From Candidatus Poribacteria bacterium WGA-3G (GTDB lineage: Bacteria > Poribacteria > WGA-4E > WGA-3G), in assembly GCA_000406005.1 (NCBI GenBank), contig ASZN01000001.1:1-64000 (forward strand): DNA of 64,000 nucleotides. The letters are read 5' to 3'. The notes under the pieces were generated by a model, which saw only the letters and a list, made by a program, of their open reading frames with translations, was not told where the DNA came from and did not search any database. The translations under genes were made by a program, and so were the position numbers. Shown here piece after piece: positions 25,055-33,421 of the stretch; position 1 is the stretch's first letter; every line of letters starts with the position of its first letter.

Positions 25055-25930
25055 ATGGCACACACAAACGAAGCAACAATCGATCTCGACTGGCACCCAC
25101 TCTCTGACGACGAGATCCGCCACTTTGATGACAACGGCTATCTTATTGTCCGGAATGTGCTGGATCCAGATACCATCGGCGAACTGATTGAGGCAAGCGA
25201 CCGGCTCATGGCGAGCGATCGGCGCGAGAACCGTCAACAAAATTTCGACGGATTATACGACAGCTTCCGAAATAGCGTCTCTATTGACGATGCCTTCATC
25301 CCGCTACTTACACAGAAGACCATCCTCCCCGTTGTTGTCCAACTACTCGGTGCACACTTGCAACTCATGACCTCACACCTGATATACAAACATCCAGACC
25401 CACCGGATACACCCGATACCACTCGCAGACCGGGGTGGCATCGCGACTACGCCATGGCAACGACAACACACGGCAACAAGGTGCCACGCATCTTGCTAAA
25501 ATGTGCCTACTACTTCACCGATCTGAGTGAACCCAATTCCGGTGTAACACTTGTCGCACCCGGTAGCAACCACCTACTGGAACGGGTTCCGATCCCAAAA
25601 GGACAAGCAGACCCAGAAGGCGCACTTGAAGCAAGTTTACAACCCGGCGATTGCCTGCTATTTGAAAACCGCACTTTTCATGCAGGGGCTACAAATTTAA
25701 CCGACCAAACCCGTAAAGGTGTGATGTTCGGCTACGGATACCGGTGGTTGATGCCGATGGACTATCGGACACAGGAACAGACGTTGTTAGATAAACTCAC
25801 GCCACTTGAGCAGTATTTGGTAGGTGAACCGTACACGAAAACGAAAGAATTTATTCCCAGCGGCAGCGAAAGCCCGCTCGCAGCGTGGTGCGAACAACAC
25901 GGCGCACCAGCAGTCAGACCGGTTCATTAG
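25055..25930 (+). CDS. Phytanoyl-CoA dioxygenase family protein (PhyH)
   Basis: This is an Fe(II)/2-oxoglutarate oxygenase that hydroxylates an unknown small molecule. The metal site is GWHRDYA (His-x-Asp), and the distal His is in TFHAGATNL with a following Arg for 2-oxoglutarate. The N-terminal LSDDEIRHFDDNGYLIVRNV is typical of the family. The start at 25055 is preferred over an ATG 42 bases upstream because GGAG (25043-25046) is 8 bases away. It gives 291 residues. It converges with a second PhyH-like gene 6 bases downstream. Confidence 0.9.
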   Translation: MAHTNEATIDLDWHPLSDDEIRHFDDNGYLIVRNVLDPDTIGELIEASDRLMASDRRENRQQNFDGLYDSFRNSVSIDDAFIPLLTQKTILPVVVQLLGAHLQLMTSHLIYKHPDPPDTPDTTRRPGWHRDYAMATTTHGNKVPRILLKCAYYFTDLSEPNSGVTLVAPGSNHLLERVPIPKGQADPEGALEASLQPGDCLLFENRTFHAGATNLTDQTRKGVMFGYGYRWLMPMDYRTQEQTLLDKLTPLEQYLVGEPYTKTKEFIPSGSESPLAAWCEQHGAPAVRPVH

Positions 25931-25936
25931 GTCCAC

Positions 25937-26746
25937 TTACGTCAACGTAACAACATCCTTCTTAACAATCTCTTTGGTGTGGTAATGGTCTGCTTGGGAG
26001 ATGAGTTCCAACGTCTCTGGCGATAGCCGACCTCTCACCTCTTCTGATACCCGACTCTCGCCACGGTGTTGCGGTCTGTAGCGTAAAGTCAGTATGCAAC
26101 GATACCGATCCTTCGGTTTCCAAGGCAGCGCACCGTGCGTCAGGAGTTCAGAGATAATCACCACATCTCCGGCTTTTGGTGTGACATTAATCACGCCAGG
26201 TGGGATATCATCGGCATCCTCAATCTTTCCATTATTGAAGAGATGTTCCGGTCGATCGAAAACGGTTTTGTGTGTACCGGGAACAACAAGCAATCCACCA
26301 TCTCCCGGATACACATCGTAGAGGTACGGAAAAACGACAAAATCATCACAAAAGATGCGATCCTCCCGGACCTCATAGCGGTTGCAGTGCCATCCAAAAT
26401 CTTCGCGTGCGCAATGCAAGCGGAGCCCTTCCGCCGACTCCGACACACCCGCTCGATCCGCAATCATCGTGCCGCGAAAAAGTTGCGGTTTATTCCTCGT
26501 CAACTCTTTGATGATGGGCCAGGTGGATCGGTGCATCGTGAGTGCTTCTAAAGGTTTCGCAAACGCAAAGCCGTTTGGAAGGTTCTTATTGCTGGAATCA
26601 AATCCGGGTGGGAGTTCCTCGGTAGGTGTCCTGATGTATTCATTTGCCGCTGCTTGCGCCGCTTTCAATTCTTCATCGCTCAGAACATTCTTCAGGTGGA
26701 GGTATCCAGTAACATCAAATAGATACCGTTGTTCAGGGGTCATCAT
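25937..26746 (-). CDS. PhyH-like dioxygenase with altered metal motif
   Basis: The 269-residue protein keeps the PhyH frame: FDVTGYLHLKNVLSDEELKA at the start, the central YPGDGGLLVVPGTHKTVF, and the distal ELLTHGALPW with a later Arg. At the proximal site, where the neighbour has WHRD, this protein reads FGWHCNRY, so the Asp ligand appears to be Asn. LHCARED just before it is another candidate. Halogenase-like or inactive variants are known in related oxygenases, so the chemistry is open. AAGGAG lies 9 bases before the start. Confidence 0.82.
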   Translation of the reverse strand: MMTPEQRYLFDVTGYLHLKNVLSDEELKAAQAAANEYIRTPTEELPPGFDSSNKNLPNGFAFAKPLEALTMHRSTWPIIKELTRNKPQLFRGTMIADRAGVSESAEGLRLHCAREDFGWHCNRYEVREDRIFCDDFVVFPYLYDVYPGDGGLLVVPGTHKTVFDRPEHLFNNGKIEDADDIPPGVINVTPKAGDVVIISELLTHGALPWKPKDRYRCILTLRYRPQHRGESRVSEEVRGRLSPETLELISQADHYHTKEIVKKDVVTLT

Positions 26747-26835
26747 TCTACTTTACTCCTTATTCATGCCAGTTCGCCGATTGTTCAAAGACGATTCATA
26801 GATAATAGACAAGATATTTAGGATAAGAGTCAGGT

Positions 26836-26914
26836 TCGTAGTAGGGCGATTCATCGCCCGTTCTTACCACCCGAACGCGCAATAATGCAGATCACATTTG
26901 GGCGAGTACGCCGC
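26836..26914. repeat. Intergenic hairpin repeats
   Basis: The hairpin GGGCGAT-tc-ATCGCCC (26844-26859) is followed by an inverted copy of the GCGGCG-ACTCGCCCAAATG word (26887-26914). The rest of the 234-base gap shows nothing recognisable. Confidence 0.65.
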
Positions 26915-26980
26915 AGAATTGCGCTACTACAAACTAAAATCATGAAACATCTTCAACTATTTAGCACGAAGTGCTGATTT

Positions 26981-28249
26981 CTAAGATGCTGGAGTCTCCC
27001 ACACGGGCCAATCACTCTCCTGTAGCTGCTTGAACAACTTATCAAACGCCTCACTACCGTCATCTTCCCATTCGTCCAAACGCACACCCGGCGCATACGA
27101 TTCGTCCACACCCTGTTTCATGAGGCGTTCCGCCTGTTGCAAGTTCCGGTAATAGTGTTTTATACCATCCGGCAAAGTGACGACAGAGATATGACGCTCC
27201 CATTGCGGCTCAGGTGTTTGAGAATACCGTTTCACAGCATCTTCATCTAACACCACACCCAAACCGGGGCCTTCTGGCACCTGCATAAATCCGCGCTGAA
27301 CCTTGTGCGGCGTAACAATCAAATCGTCCTGATATGCATGACTGGCAGTGACACCGGGCAGCGTAGCAGTCGGCATCACGGCTCCGAGATGACACGCAAA
27401 CGCTGCCGTGATACCCGTACCGACATACTGTAGTAGAATCGGCGTGTTCGCGGCGGCGAATGCCCAACCCGATGCGAGTGCACTTTTCACGCCCTCATGG
27501 CTACATAGCGCGCCGTCAAAATCGCCTGCTCGAAGTCCAATCCAAGGACCCGAAGGTTGACGCGAGGCACCTTCTCGGATAACACCGACACCGTGCAGAT
27601 AAAACGGAATCCGAATCTCTTGATGTAATCGCCGCCAACCCTCCACATCATACGCAAAAATCGGTTCCTCAAGACCTTTGACAACGGGAATCTTCTCCAA
27701 TTCCCGTAGGATAGGCAATGCTTTCTCAACATTGATTAACGAACCGTTGAAGTCAAACTCCACGCGAAAGTCTGGCGGCGCAACCGTCTGAATTGCTTTC
27801 GATTGCTCAACCACATCATAGAACGCCCGCGCTTTACACTTCAGACCCCGATATCCCCGTTCAGCGGCAACCTGCACCTCAACGATGGTATCTTCAGGAG
27901 ACATACACGGCATCCACCAACCCATCGCAACCCACTGCCGAACCTGCTGCCCCATCAGTTTCCATGCTGGTAAACCGAGATGCTTCCCCATCAGGTCGTA
28001 GCACGCCATGTCGAGGTTAAAACGTCCGTCACCCATGACGTGATCAAACGGGTTTGTACCGAGATAGGCGTCCAAAATCTCCTGATCAAAAGGCGGCCCC
28101 GGATTCTCTCCGAGACCGATGAGACCGGTATCGGTATAGAATTTGTAGACCGTGACCAACTCAGTCATTGCAAAGTGGTAGTATTTCTCACGAATCCGTT
28201 CCTCATAAGGCACACGCAACGGAATCGCTTCAATCTCGGTAATTTTCAT
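26981..28249 (-). CDS. Mandelate racemase/muconate lactonizing-type enolase superfamily enzyme
   Basis: These enzymes abstract a proton next to a carboxylate and often dehydrate sugar acids. The 422 residues show the KxK base motif as LKCKAR (K137, K139) and metal ligands in VEFDFNGS (D166) and GLEEPIF (E195). The later GWAFAAANTPILLQYVGTGI segment lies near the active site. The substrate is not evident. It starts 12 bases after a zinc dehydrogenase gene on the same strand, so the two plus the aldo/keto reductase form a sugar-type catabolic operon. Confidence 0.9.
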   Translation of the reverse strand: MKITEIEAIPLRVPYEERIREKYYHFAMTELVTVYKFYTDTGLIGLGENPGPPFDQEILDAYLGTNPFDHVMGDGRFNLDMACYDLMGKHLGLPAWKLMGQQVRQWVAMGWWMPCMSPEDTIVEVQVAAERGYRGLKCKARAFYDVVEQSKAIQTVAPPDFRVEFDFNGSLINVEKALPILRELEKIPVVKGLEEPIFAYDVEGWRRLHQEIRIPFYLHGVGVIREGASRQPSGPWIGLRAGDFDGALCSHEGVKSALASGWAFAAANTPILLQYVGTGITAAFACHLGAVMPTATLPGVTASHAYQDDLIVTPHKVQRGFMQVPEGPGLGVVLDEDAVKRYSQTPEPQWERHISVVTLPDGIKHYYRNLQQAERLMKQGVDESYAPGVRLDEWEDDGSEAFDKLFKQLQESDWPVWETPAS

Positions 28250-28261
28250 CTGTTACTACCT

Positions 28262-29335
28262 TCACGGAATCAACTGCACTTTAATCGAATCCGAACCCTT
28301 CTGAACCATCTCAAACCCAGTGAGATAGTCCGCCAATGGCAGTTGATGGGTTACGATATGCTCCACCTCAATTAGACCGCGATGGATATAATCAATCGCC
28401 AACGGATACGTGTATGGCCCCAAGTGCGAACCGTGGATATTCAGTTCTTTTGTATCGCCAATGATTGTCCAATCCACAGTCACCGGCTCCCGCATCACAC
28501 TGAACTCTACAAAGGTACCTGCCTTCCGAATCATGTGTAGTCCCTGTTCAACCGCCTTCGGGTGTCCCGTCGCCTCAATATAGACATCGCATCCGTAGCC
28601 TTCCGTCAAATCTAACACTGCTTGGACAGCATCCGTTTCCGATGGATTGATCCCAATATCGGCACCCAATTTTTTAGCAACCTCTAACCGGTTCGGCATC
28701 AGATCAACAGCGATAAGCACCCCCGGATTTTTCAACTTCGCCGCGCCGATCATACCGAGACCGAGTGTCCCCGCACCCGCGACCACGACGACATCTCCAA
28801 ACTCAATGTTGCCACGTTGCACAGCGTGAATCGAGCAAGCGAGCGGTTCAATCATCGCCGCATTCGCCGTCGGAATATCAGAAGGCACCTTGTAGACGAG
28901 CGAACGCGCCGGAAACTTCATATAGTCCGCCATACCACCGTTGACAACCGGTTGAAACCCGTAGATATTGTGGACTTGGCAGAGCCAATACTTCCCCGTT
29001 CGGCAATATCGGCACTCCCAACACGGCACAATTTGCTCCGCGATAGCCGTATCACCGATCTGGAGACCGTACTTTTCGCCCGCGCCTTCACCGAGTTCCA
29101 CAACCTCACCGATGAATTCGTGTCCAGCGATAACCGGTGCTTCTACGTAAGGCTTGCGGTGTTCGTCACCCCAGAAAAGCGGCGCGCCTGTGTAGCACTT
29201 GATGTCGCTCGCGCAGACACCGCAGGCGTTCACTTTAACAACAACTTCACCCGGACCCGCCACCGGCATCGCTACCTCTTCAAGACGGTAATCGAAAGGT
29301 TCACGACACATAATCGCGCGCATCGTTTTCGACAT
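28262..29335 (-). CDS. Zinc-dependent MDR alcohol/polyol dehydrogenase
   Basis: This 357-residue medium-chain dehydrogenase oxidises an alcohol or polyol with NAD(P). The catalytic zinc region is NACGVCASDIKCY plus AGHEFIGEV. The structural zinc loop has four cysteines in CWECRYCRTGKYWLC. The Rossmann motif is VVVAGAGTLGLGMIGAAKL. It resembles threonine/sorbitol dehydrogenases, but the substrate cannot be read from sequence. It is upstream of the enolase gene in the same operon. Confidence 0.9.
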   Translation of the reverse strand: MSKTMRAIMCREPFDYRLEEVAMPVAGPGEVVVKVNACGVCASDIKCYTGAPLFWGDEHRKPYVEAPVIAGHEFIGEVVELGEGAGEKYGLQIGDTAIAEQIVPCWECRYCRTGKYWLCQVHNIYGFQPVVNGGMADYMKFPARSLVYKVPSDIPTANAAMIEPLACSIHAVQRGNIEFGDVVVVAGAGTLGLGMIGAAKLKNPGVLIAVDLMPNRLEVAKKLGADIGINPSETDAVQAVLDLTEGYGCDVYIEATGHPKAVEQGLHMIRKAGTFVEFSVMREPVTVDWTIIGDTKELNIHGSHLGPYTYPLAIDYIHRGLIEVEHIVTHQLPLADYLTGFEMVQKGSDSIKVQLIP

Positions 29336-29351
29336 CTAAACGCCCTCATCC

Positions 29352-29376
29352 CTGCAGGCGGGGTTTGCAACCTCGC
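29352..29376. repeat. TGCAGGCGGGGTTT hairpin word
   Basis: TGCAGGCGGGGTTTGCAACC and the bases after it can pair imperfectly. The same word forms a perfect 14-bp hairpin at 44552-44580. It sits between two minus-strand genes. Confidence 0.55.
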
Positions 29377-29419
29377 CCAACTTTATTACCTATCAAAACT
29401 TCAGGATTCAAGAGATACC

Positions 29420-30196
29420 TTACGCTGCCTTGCGTTGTATCAACCGTCGTCTCGCGCTCGCACGCGCAAGTCCAGTATCCAATGTAATATGGCGGTCATC
29501 CGTCATACCGAGATTGATCGCATGCGCCGTTTCAAGATTGAAACCCCACGCAATCCATTCCGGTATATTCGTTTCCGAAATATTACCGGCAACAACCACC
29601 TTCATGATACTAACGCCTTTCCCAGCATCGTACGCACGTTGGATGTACTCGAGATGCCGATCAATTGAACCGCCTTCCAACATCCTACCTTCTTTATTCG
29701 CCGTCGTCAGGATAACTTCGATTTCGGGGTGGTCTACTACAGCATCCATGACAGGACCTGTGTAGACATGCGTGGAGCAGCCAATGACGCGGATTTTGCC
29801 AACCGCTTTCGCCTCTCGGAGCGCATCAAGCGCACCCTCACGCATAACTAAATCCTCCGGCGAAGAGACGGCATGTAACAACATAACATCTATATACTCG
29901 GTCTGCAATTCGCGCAGCGCTTTCGTGATACTCACAGAAGCACCATCATAATCCTTAGCAGGCGTTTTCGTCTGGATGACAACCTCTTCTCTGTCAATCT
30001 GGCGGATAGCCTCTCCAAGATGCGGCTGTGTTCCATACCCTTCGGCAGTATCCCAGAAGGTAACCCCTTCTTCAAGAGCCTTCAACATCAGTCTGCTACC
30101 AGCCTGGTATGTACTACAAGTATCCTTAAGCCGTCCGGCACCATAGCAGAGCCGAGAAATCTCTAAACCCGTGTTTCCGTACGCTAAATATTCCAT
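29420..30196 (-). CDS. Aldo/keto reductase
   Basis: This is an NAD(P)H-dependent TIM-barrel oxidoreductase. The N-terminus is MEYLAYGNTGLEISRLCYGA; the active-site region is FWDTAEGYGTQPHLGEAI, with Asp and Tyr of the catalytic tetrad, and the Lys is in VVIQTKTPAKD. The longer reading frame begins at 30241, but its first 15 codons run into a repeat element, and GGAGG sits 5 bases before the ATG at 30196. I therefore use 30196, giving 258 residues. Confidence 0.88.
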   Translation of the reverse strand: MEYLAYGNTGLEISRLCYGAGRLKDTCSTYQAGSRLMLKALEEGVTFWDTAEGYGTQPHLGEAIRQIDREEVVIQTKTPAKDYDGASVSITKALRELQTEYIDVMLLHAVSSPEDLVMREGALDALREAKAVGKIRVIGCSTHVYTGPVMDAVVDHPEIEVILTTANKEGRMLEGGSIDRHLEYIQRAYDAGKGVSIMKVVVAGNISETNIPEWIAWGFNLETAHAINLGMTDDRHITLDTGLARASARRRLIQRKAA

Positions 30197-30220
30197 GGTG
30201 TCCTCCACATCCAAACTTGT

Positions 30221-30309
30221 AGGACTCACGCATTTTTTCATGAGATTCTACATAACACGTGCGTCAGGCAGGGTTCCAAATCCCGCATGCACGGGATTGC
30301 GTAAGTCCT
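30221..30309. mobile_element. 89-bp element with AGGACTTACGCA-type terminal inverted repeats (copy 2)
   Basis: AGGACTCACGCA (30221-30232) and TGCGTAAGTCCT (30298-30309) are inverted repeats with one mismatch. They match the ends of the 120-bp elements at 13747 and 58601. The interior is shorter and unrelated except for a hairpin around TCCCGCATGCACGGGA. Right of it, to 30535, I see an AT-rich stretch with TATA-like words and no convincing promoter. Confidence 0.65.
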
Positions 30310-30535
30310 AATTTTTAAAAAGCGATAACTATAATCCCACAGACCCGTTCAGAACTCTTATGATATACTTTAACCGAATTCCAACGAAAAATGCAATACT
30401 TTTCTATGCAATGTTTTCTCTTGGCAACAAACCAATTTTCGGGTATCATGAATTATCAGTTATCGGGCACCGTGATTAAAACCTCTTATCACGGAAATCA
30501 TATAAATCAAAGAAATCAAAGTTTAGATTCCAAAT

Positions 30536-31681
30536 ATGAAACTCAGTGGACACACCCTATTCAACAACACAGCCATCGAAATCAATCTACGCGATGACCG
30601 CGTAGCGTCAATCCGCGAATTAACTGCCACCGACAGCAATATACAGATCGCACCCGCACCGATAGACATTCAAGTGAACGGTTTCGCAGGCTTCGACCTC
30701 AACACCGAAACCGTTACACCGGATGACATTTGTGCCATGGTCCATGCACTCTGGCGAGTCGGCACCGGCTTTTTATGTCCGACAGTTGTCACCGGTTCTT
30801 TCGATCGGATTTGCAATTCCTTATGTGCCATCGTAGATGCCTGTAAAACGGATCCGCTGGTCAATTACGCCACCTTTGGAATCCATCTTGAAGGTCCCTA
30901 TATCTCTGACGAAGACGGACCACGAGGCGCACATCCGTTGGCACACGTCAGGGATCCAGATTGGAACGAATTTCAGCGGTGGCAGGACATCGCCGAAGGG
31001 AAAATCCGCATCGTAACCCTCGCACCTGAGAAAAAGGGAGCCATTCCGTTTATTGAAAAACTGGTGGCGGACGGGATCGTGGTCGCTTTAGGACACACGA
31101 ACGCTTCAGCGGACGATATTCAAGCCGCAATTGACGCTGGCGCGAAACTCTCCACACATCTCGGTAACGGCGCACACGCCTTAATCCGCCGTCACCCGAA
31201 CTACATCTGGGAGCAGCTCGGTGCTGACGAACTCTGGGCAAGCCTCATCCTGGACGGACACCATCTACCGCCTTCCGTCGCCAAATCAATGATACGTGCC
31301 AAGACGCTCGACCGATGCATCCTCGTCAGCGATGCCGTGGCATTGGCAGGCATGAAACCGGGTATCTATGAATTCGCCGAAAGATCCGTGGAATTGACTG
31401 CTGACCGCTGTGTCCGCTTAGTCGGCACAGAATATCTCGCCGGTTCCGCCATCGAATTGGCACGCGGCATTGAGAACAGTGTCCGATTTGCAGGTATCTC
31501 CCTTAAAGAAGCGGTTTCACTCGCCACGCTGCAACCGATGCGTCTGCTCAACGCAAAAGCACAAGTAGAATCAGAAACAAACCTAATCCTTTTTGAGTGG
31601 GACGCAGCACAATATGAAATCAATCTGATAGCCACAATTGTCGGCAGCAAGTTAGTGTATCATACGGAAAAACGAACCTAA
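30536..31681 (+). CDS. nagA: N-acetylglucosamine-6-phosphate deacetylase
   Basis: NagA removes acetate from GlcNAc-6-phosphate in amino-sugar breakdown; it is a metal-dependent amidohydrolase. The family hallmarks are PIDIQVNGFAGFDLN, HLEGPYISDEDGPRGAHP, TLAPE, the metal-site GHTNASADD and THLGNGAHAL, and the catalytic Asp in LVSDAVALAG. The 381-residue length is normal. It is transcribed away from the aldo/keto reductase operon. No nagB is visible nearby. Confidence 0.92.
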   Translation: MKLSGHTLFNNTAIEINLRDDRVASIRELTATDSNIQIAPAPIDIQVNGFAGFDLNTETVTPDDICAMVHALWRVGTGFLCPTVVTGSFDRICNSLCAIVDACKTDPLVNYATFGIHLEGPYISDEDGPRGAHPLAHVRDPDWNEFQRWQDIAEGKIRIVTLAPEKKGAIPFIEKLVADGIVVALGHTNASADDIQAAIDAGAKLSTHLGNGAHALIRRHPNYIWEQLGADELWASLILDGHHLPPSVAKSMIRAKTLDRCILVSDAVALAGMKPGIYEFAERSVELTADRCVRLVGTEYLAGSAIELARGIENSVRFAGISLKEAVSLATLQPMRLLNAKAQVESETNLILFEWDAAQYEINLIATIVGSKLVYHTEKRT

Positions 31682-31758
31682 TTTTCTCGGCAGCCTTCCA
31701 CCGCGACTCAAACCACTATTCGATAACTGGCTGAAGTACGGCTAATCACCGACACCCA

Positions 31759-32517
31759 CTAATCTTTGTGGCAGATCATCGCTGTGATCCAACAGAACCG
31801 TTTAAGGAAAGGGAGGCATTTAAGGAGAGATGTATCAATCGCTTTGAGTAAACGGAGAGACGTTTTATAAAGCACTGGAATAGTGATACACTTCTGCCAG
31901 AACAAGGCACCTACGGCAGAAAGATGAAATTCACGGTGCTCCAAATTCTTGAATTCAGCACCGACTGTTTCAACATCGCGTATCGAGAAATAACGTAACT
32001 TAGCGGAGTATTTCAGAAACATCTTCCGATACAGCCACACCATCGGATGATAACGCATATTTTCGATGAAGATCGCTTTCCCACCAGGTTTGAGAACCCG
32101 GTAACACTCTTTAGCAGTTTGCGCGTGTTCCGTAAACACCAACACCGATTTGGAGATAATCAAATCGAAAGTATTATCTGGAAAAGCGAGGTGCATCGCA
32201 TCCATCAAGGCAAAGTTAACAGACTCGGCAACATCGTGTTCCGATGCCCGCGCCTTCGCTTCAGCAAGCCGAAAAGGTAACAGATCGATGCCGATGACGG
32301 ATGCACCCCGTTTCGCTAACAGTGTCGCAGTGCCACCTGTACCAGTGCCTAATTCCAGCACCTTTTTCCCTTCCAAAGTCCCCATTTTCGGAAGAATATA
32401 CTCGAAAACGGGAACATAGAAATCCTCCCACCAGAGCAAAAGATCTGATTCAACACCATCGGAACGACGGGTAGGTCGCTGTCCTTTAAGTGTCAACATA
32501 TTTTTCGATTTTAGCAT
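31759..32517 (-). CDS. SAM-dependent methyltransferase (class I)
   Basis: The 252-residue protein has a clear SAM-binding motif I, VLELGTGTGGTATLLAKRGA, followed by the acidic motif II end VIGIDLLPFR. Later come FDLIISKSVLVF and VLKPGGKAIFIEN, which are the post-I and motif III regions of UbiE-like methyltransferases. The substrate is unknown. An internal Met seven codons in (32499) is an alternative start; no Shine-Dalgarno separates the two. Confidence 0.85.
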   Translation of the reverse strand: MLKSKNMLTLKGQRPTRRSDGVESDLLLWWEDFYVPVFEYILPKMGTLEGKKVLELGTGTGGTATLLAKRGASVIGIDLLPFRLAEAKARASEHDVAESVNFALMDAMHLAFPDNTFDLIISKSVLVFTEHAQTAKECYRVLKPGGKAIFIENMRYHPMVWLYRKMFLKYSAKLRYFSIRDVETVGAEFKNLEHREFHLSAVGALFWQKCITIPVLYKTSLRLLKAIDTSLLKCLPFLKRFCWITAMICHKD

Positions 32518-32525
32518 AAAAAGCG

Positions 32526-32602
32526 CGCAGCTTGAAACGAAGTGGAAAGCGGTCTACGGAAAGGCACTCTCAACCCTCAATCCACTTCAACGAACCGCAA
32601 GG
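32526..32602 (+). repeat. 77-bp dispersed element ending in AACCGCAAGG (copy 2)
   Basis: It starts with CGCAGCTTGAAACGAAGTGG and ends with AACCGCAAGG (32593-32602), the same ends and almost the same length as 897-972. It lies between two minus-strand genes and here does not precede a start codon. Confidence 0.7.
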
Positions 32603-32606
32603 AAAA

Positions 32607-33368
32607 TTAAGAAATTTTCCCCATCTTCCGGAGAGCGTCAATACAACGTTCAGCACACTCAATAGGTGGATAGGCATAACTCTCCTGCTCCACAATGTAC
32701 CACTCAGTACCACCGACAGTTTCACAAGCATGGAACACGGCATCCCACGGAATCTCACCCTCACCGACGTTTGCCTTGTCATTCGTTGCGGAATACTCTT
32801 TAAGGTGCACCAATTTCGATCTACCGGGGTAGCGTTCAATAAACGACACAGGGTCAGCACCGGCACGAAGAGCATGACCGATGTCAATTTGCATGACAAC
32901 ATCGTCGCGGGTGTTACTGCCGAATATATCCCACGGGATTTCGCTGTCCATGGGTGTAAATTCACCTGTGTGGTTGTGATAACCGGTAAACATCCCTTGA
33001 TCAGCGATTTTTTCAGCAATATCGTTGAAGAGTTTTGCTGTGTCCAGCCACGCTTGTTGTGAGCCTTGGTACTCGCCGGGGAGTCCCGGCACAATCAGAT
33101 ACGGGTTACCGAGAATCTGGTTGAATTCAACCGTTTTAGCGAGCGCGTCGCCGAGGAGTGTGTTCAACCCGGTATGCGTCCCCGCAACCTTCAAGCCGAG
33201 GTCCTCGCACATACCTCGTAATTCTTCGGCAGTCCGGTCATAATAACCCGCGAACTCAACGCCTTCATACCCCATCTGCGCAACGGCTTGGAGCGTTAAA
33301 GATAGGTCGCCAGCACAATCGTCTCTGACGGAATATAACTGTAATGCAATCGGAATTCTATTGCTCAT
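32607..33368 (-). CDS. Sugar phosphate isomerase/epimerase (AP endonuclease family 2 fold)
   Basis: A xylose-isomerase-like TIM-barrel protein: it begins MSNRIPIALQLYSVRDDCAG, continues with GYEGVEFAGYYD, and has metal-site Glu, Asp and His segments around YHNHTGEF and QIDIGHALRAG. Such proteins isomerise or epimerise sugars or inositols. The longer frame to 33416 adds 16 residues that do not look like the family, so I start at 33368 (253 residues). GGAGAA lies about 12 bases upstream. A Gfo/Idh/MocA oxidoreductase is next on the same strand. Confidence 0.88.
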   Translation of the reverse strand: MSNRIPIALQLYSVRDDCAGDLSLTLQAVAQMGYEGVEFAGYYDRTAEELRGMCEDLGLKVAGTHTGLNTLLGDALAKTVEFNQILGNPYLIVPGLPGEYQGSQQAWLDTAKLFNDIAEKIADQGMFTGYHNHTGEFTPMDSEIPWDIFGSNTRDDVVMQIDIGHALRAGADPVSFIERYPGRSKLVHLKEYSATNDKANVGEGEIPWDAVFHACETVGGTEWYIVEQESYAYPPIECAERCIDALRKMGKIS

Positions 33369-33421
33369 TAAGTGTTCATTCTCCACTGTTATAGGCACAG
33401 CCTTAACCGCACCCATAGAAA

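Noticed and set aside
28817..29668. 283-residue plus-strand open frame
   Set aside because: It lies wholly antisense to the zinc dehydrogenase and aldo/keto reductase genes, which have clear family motifs. The antisense product shows none.
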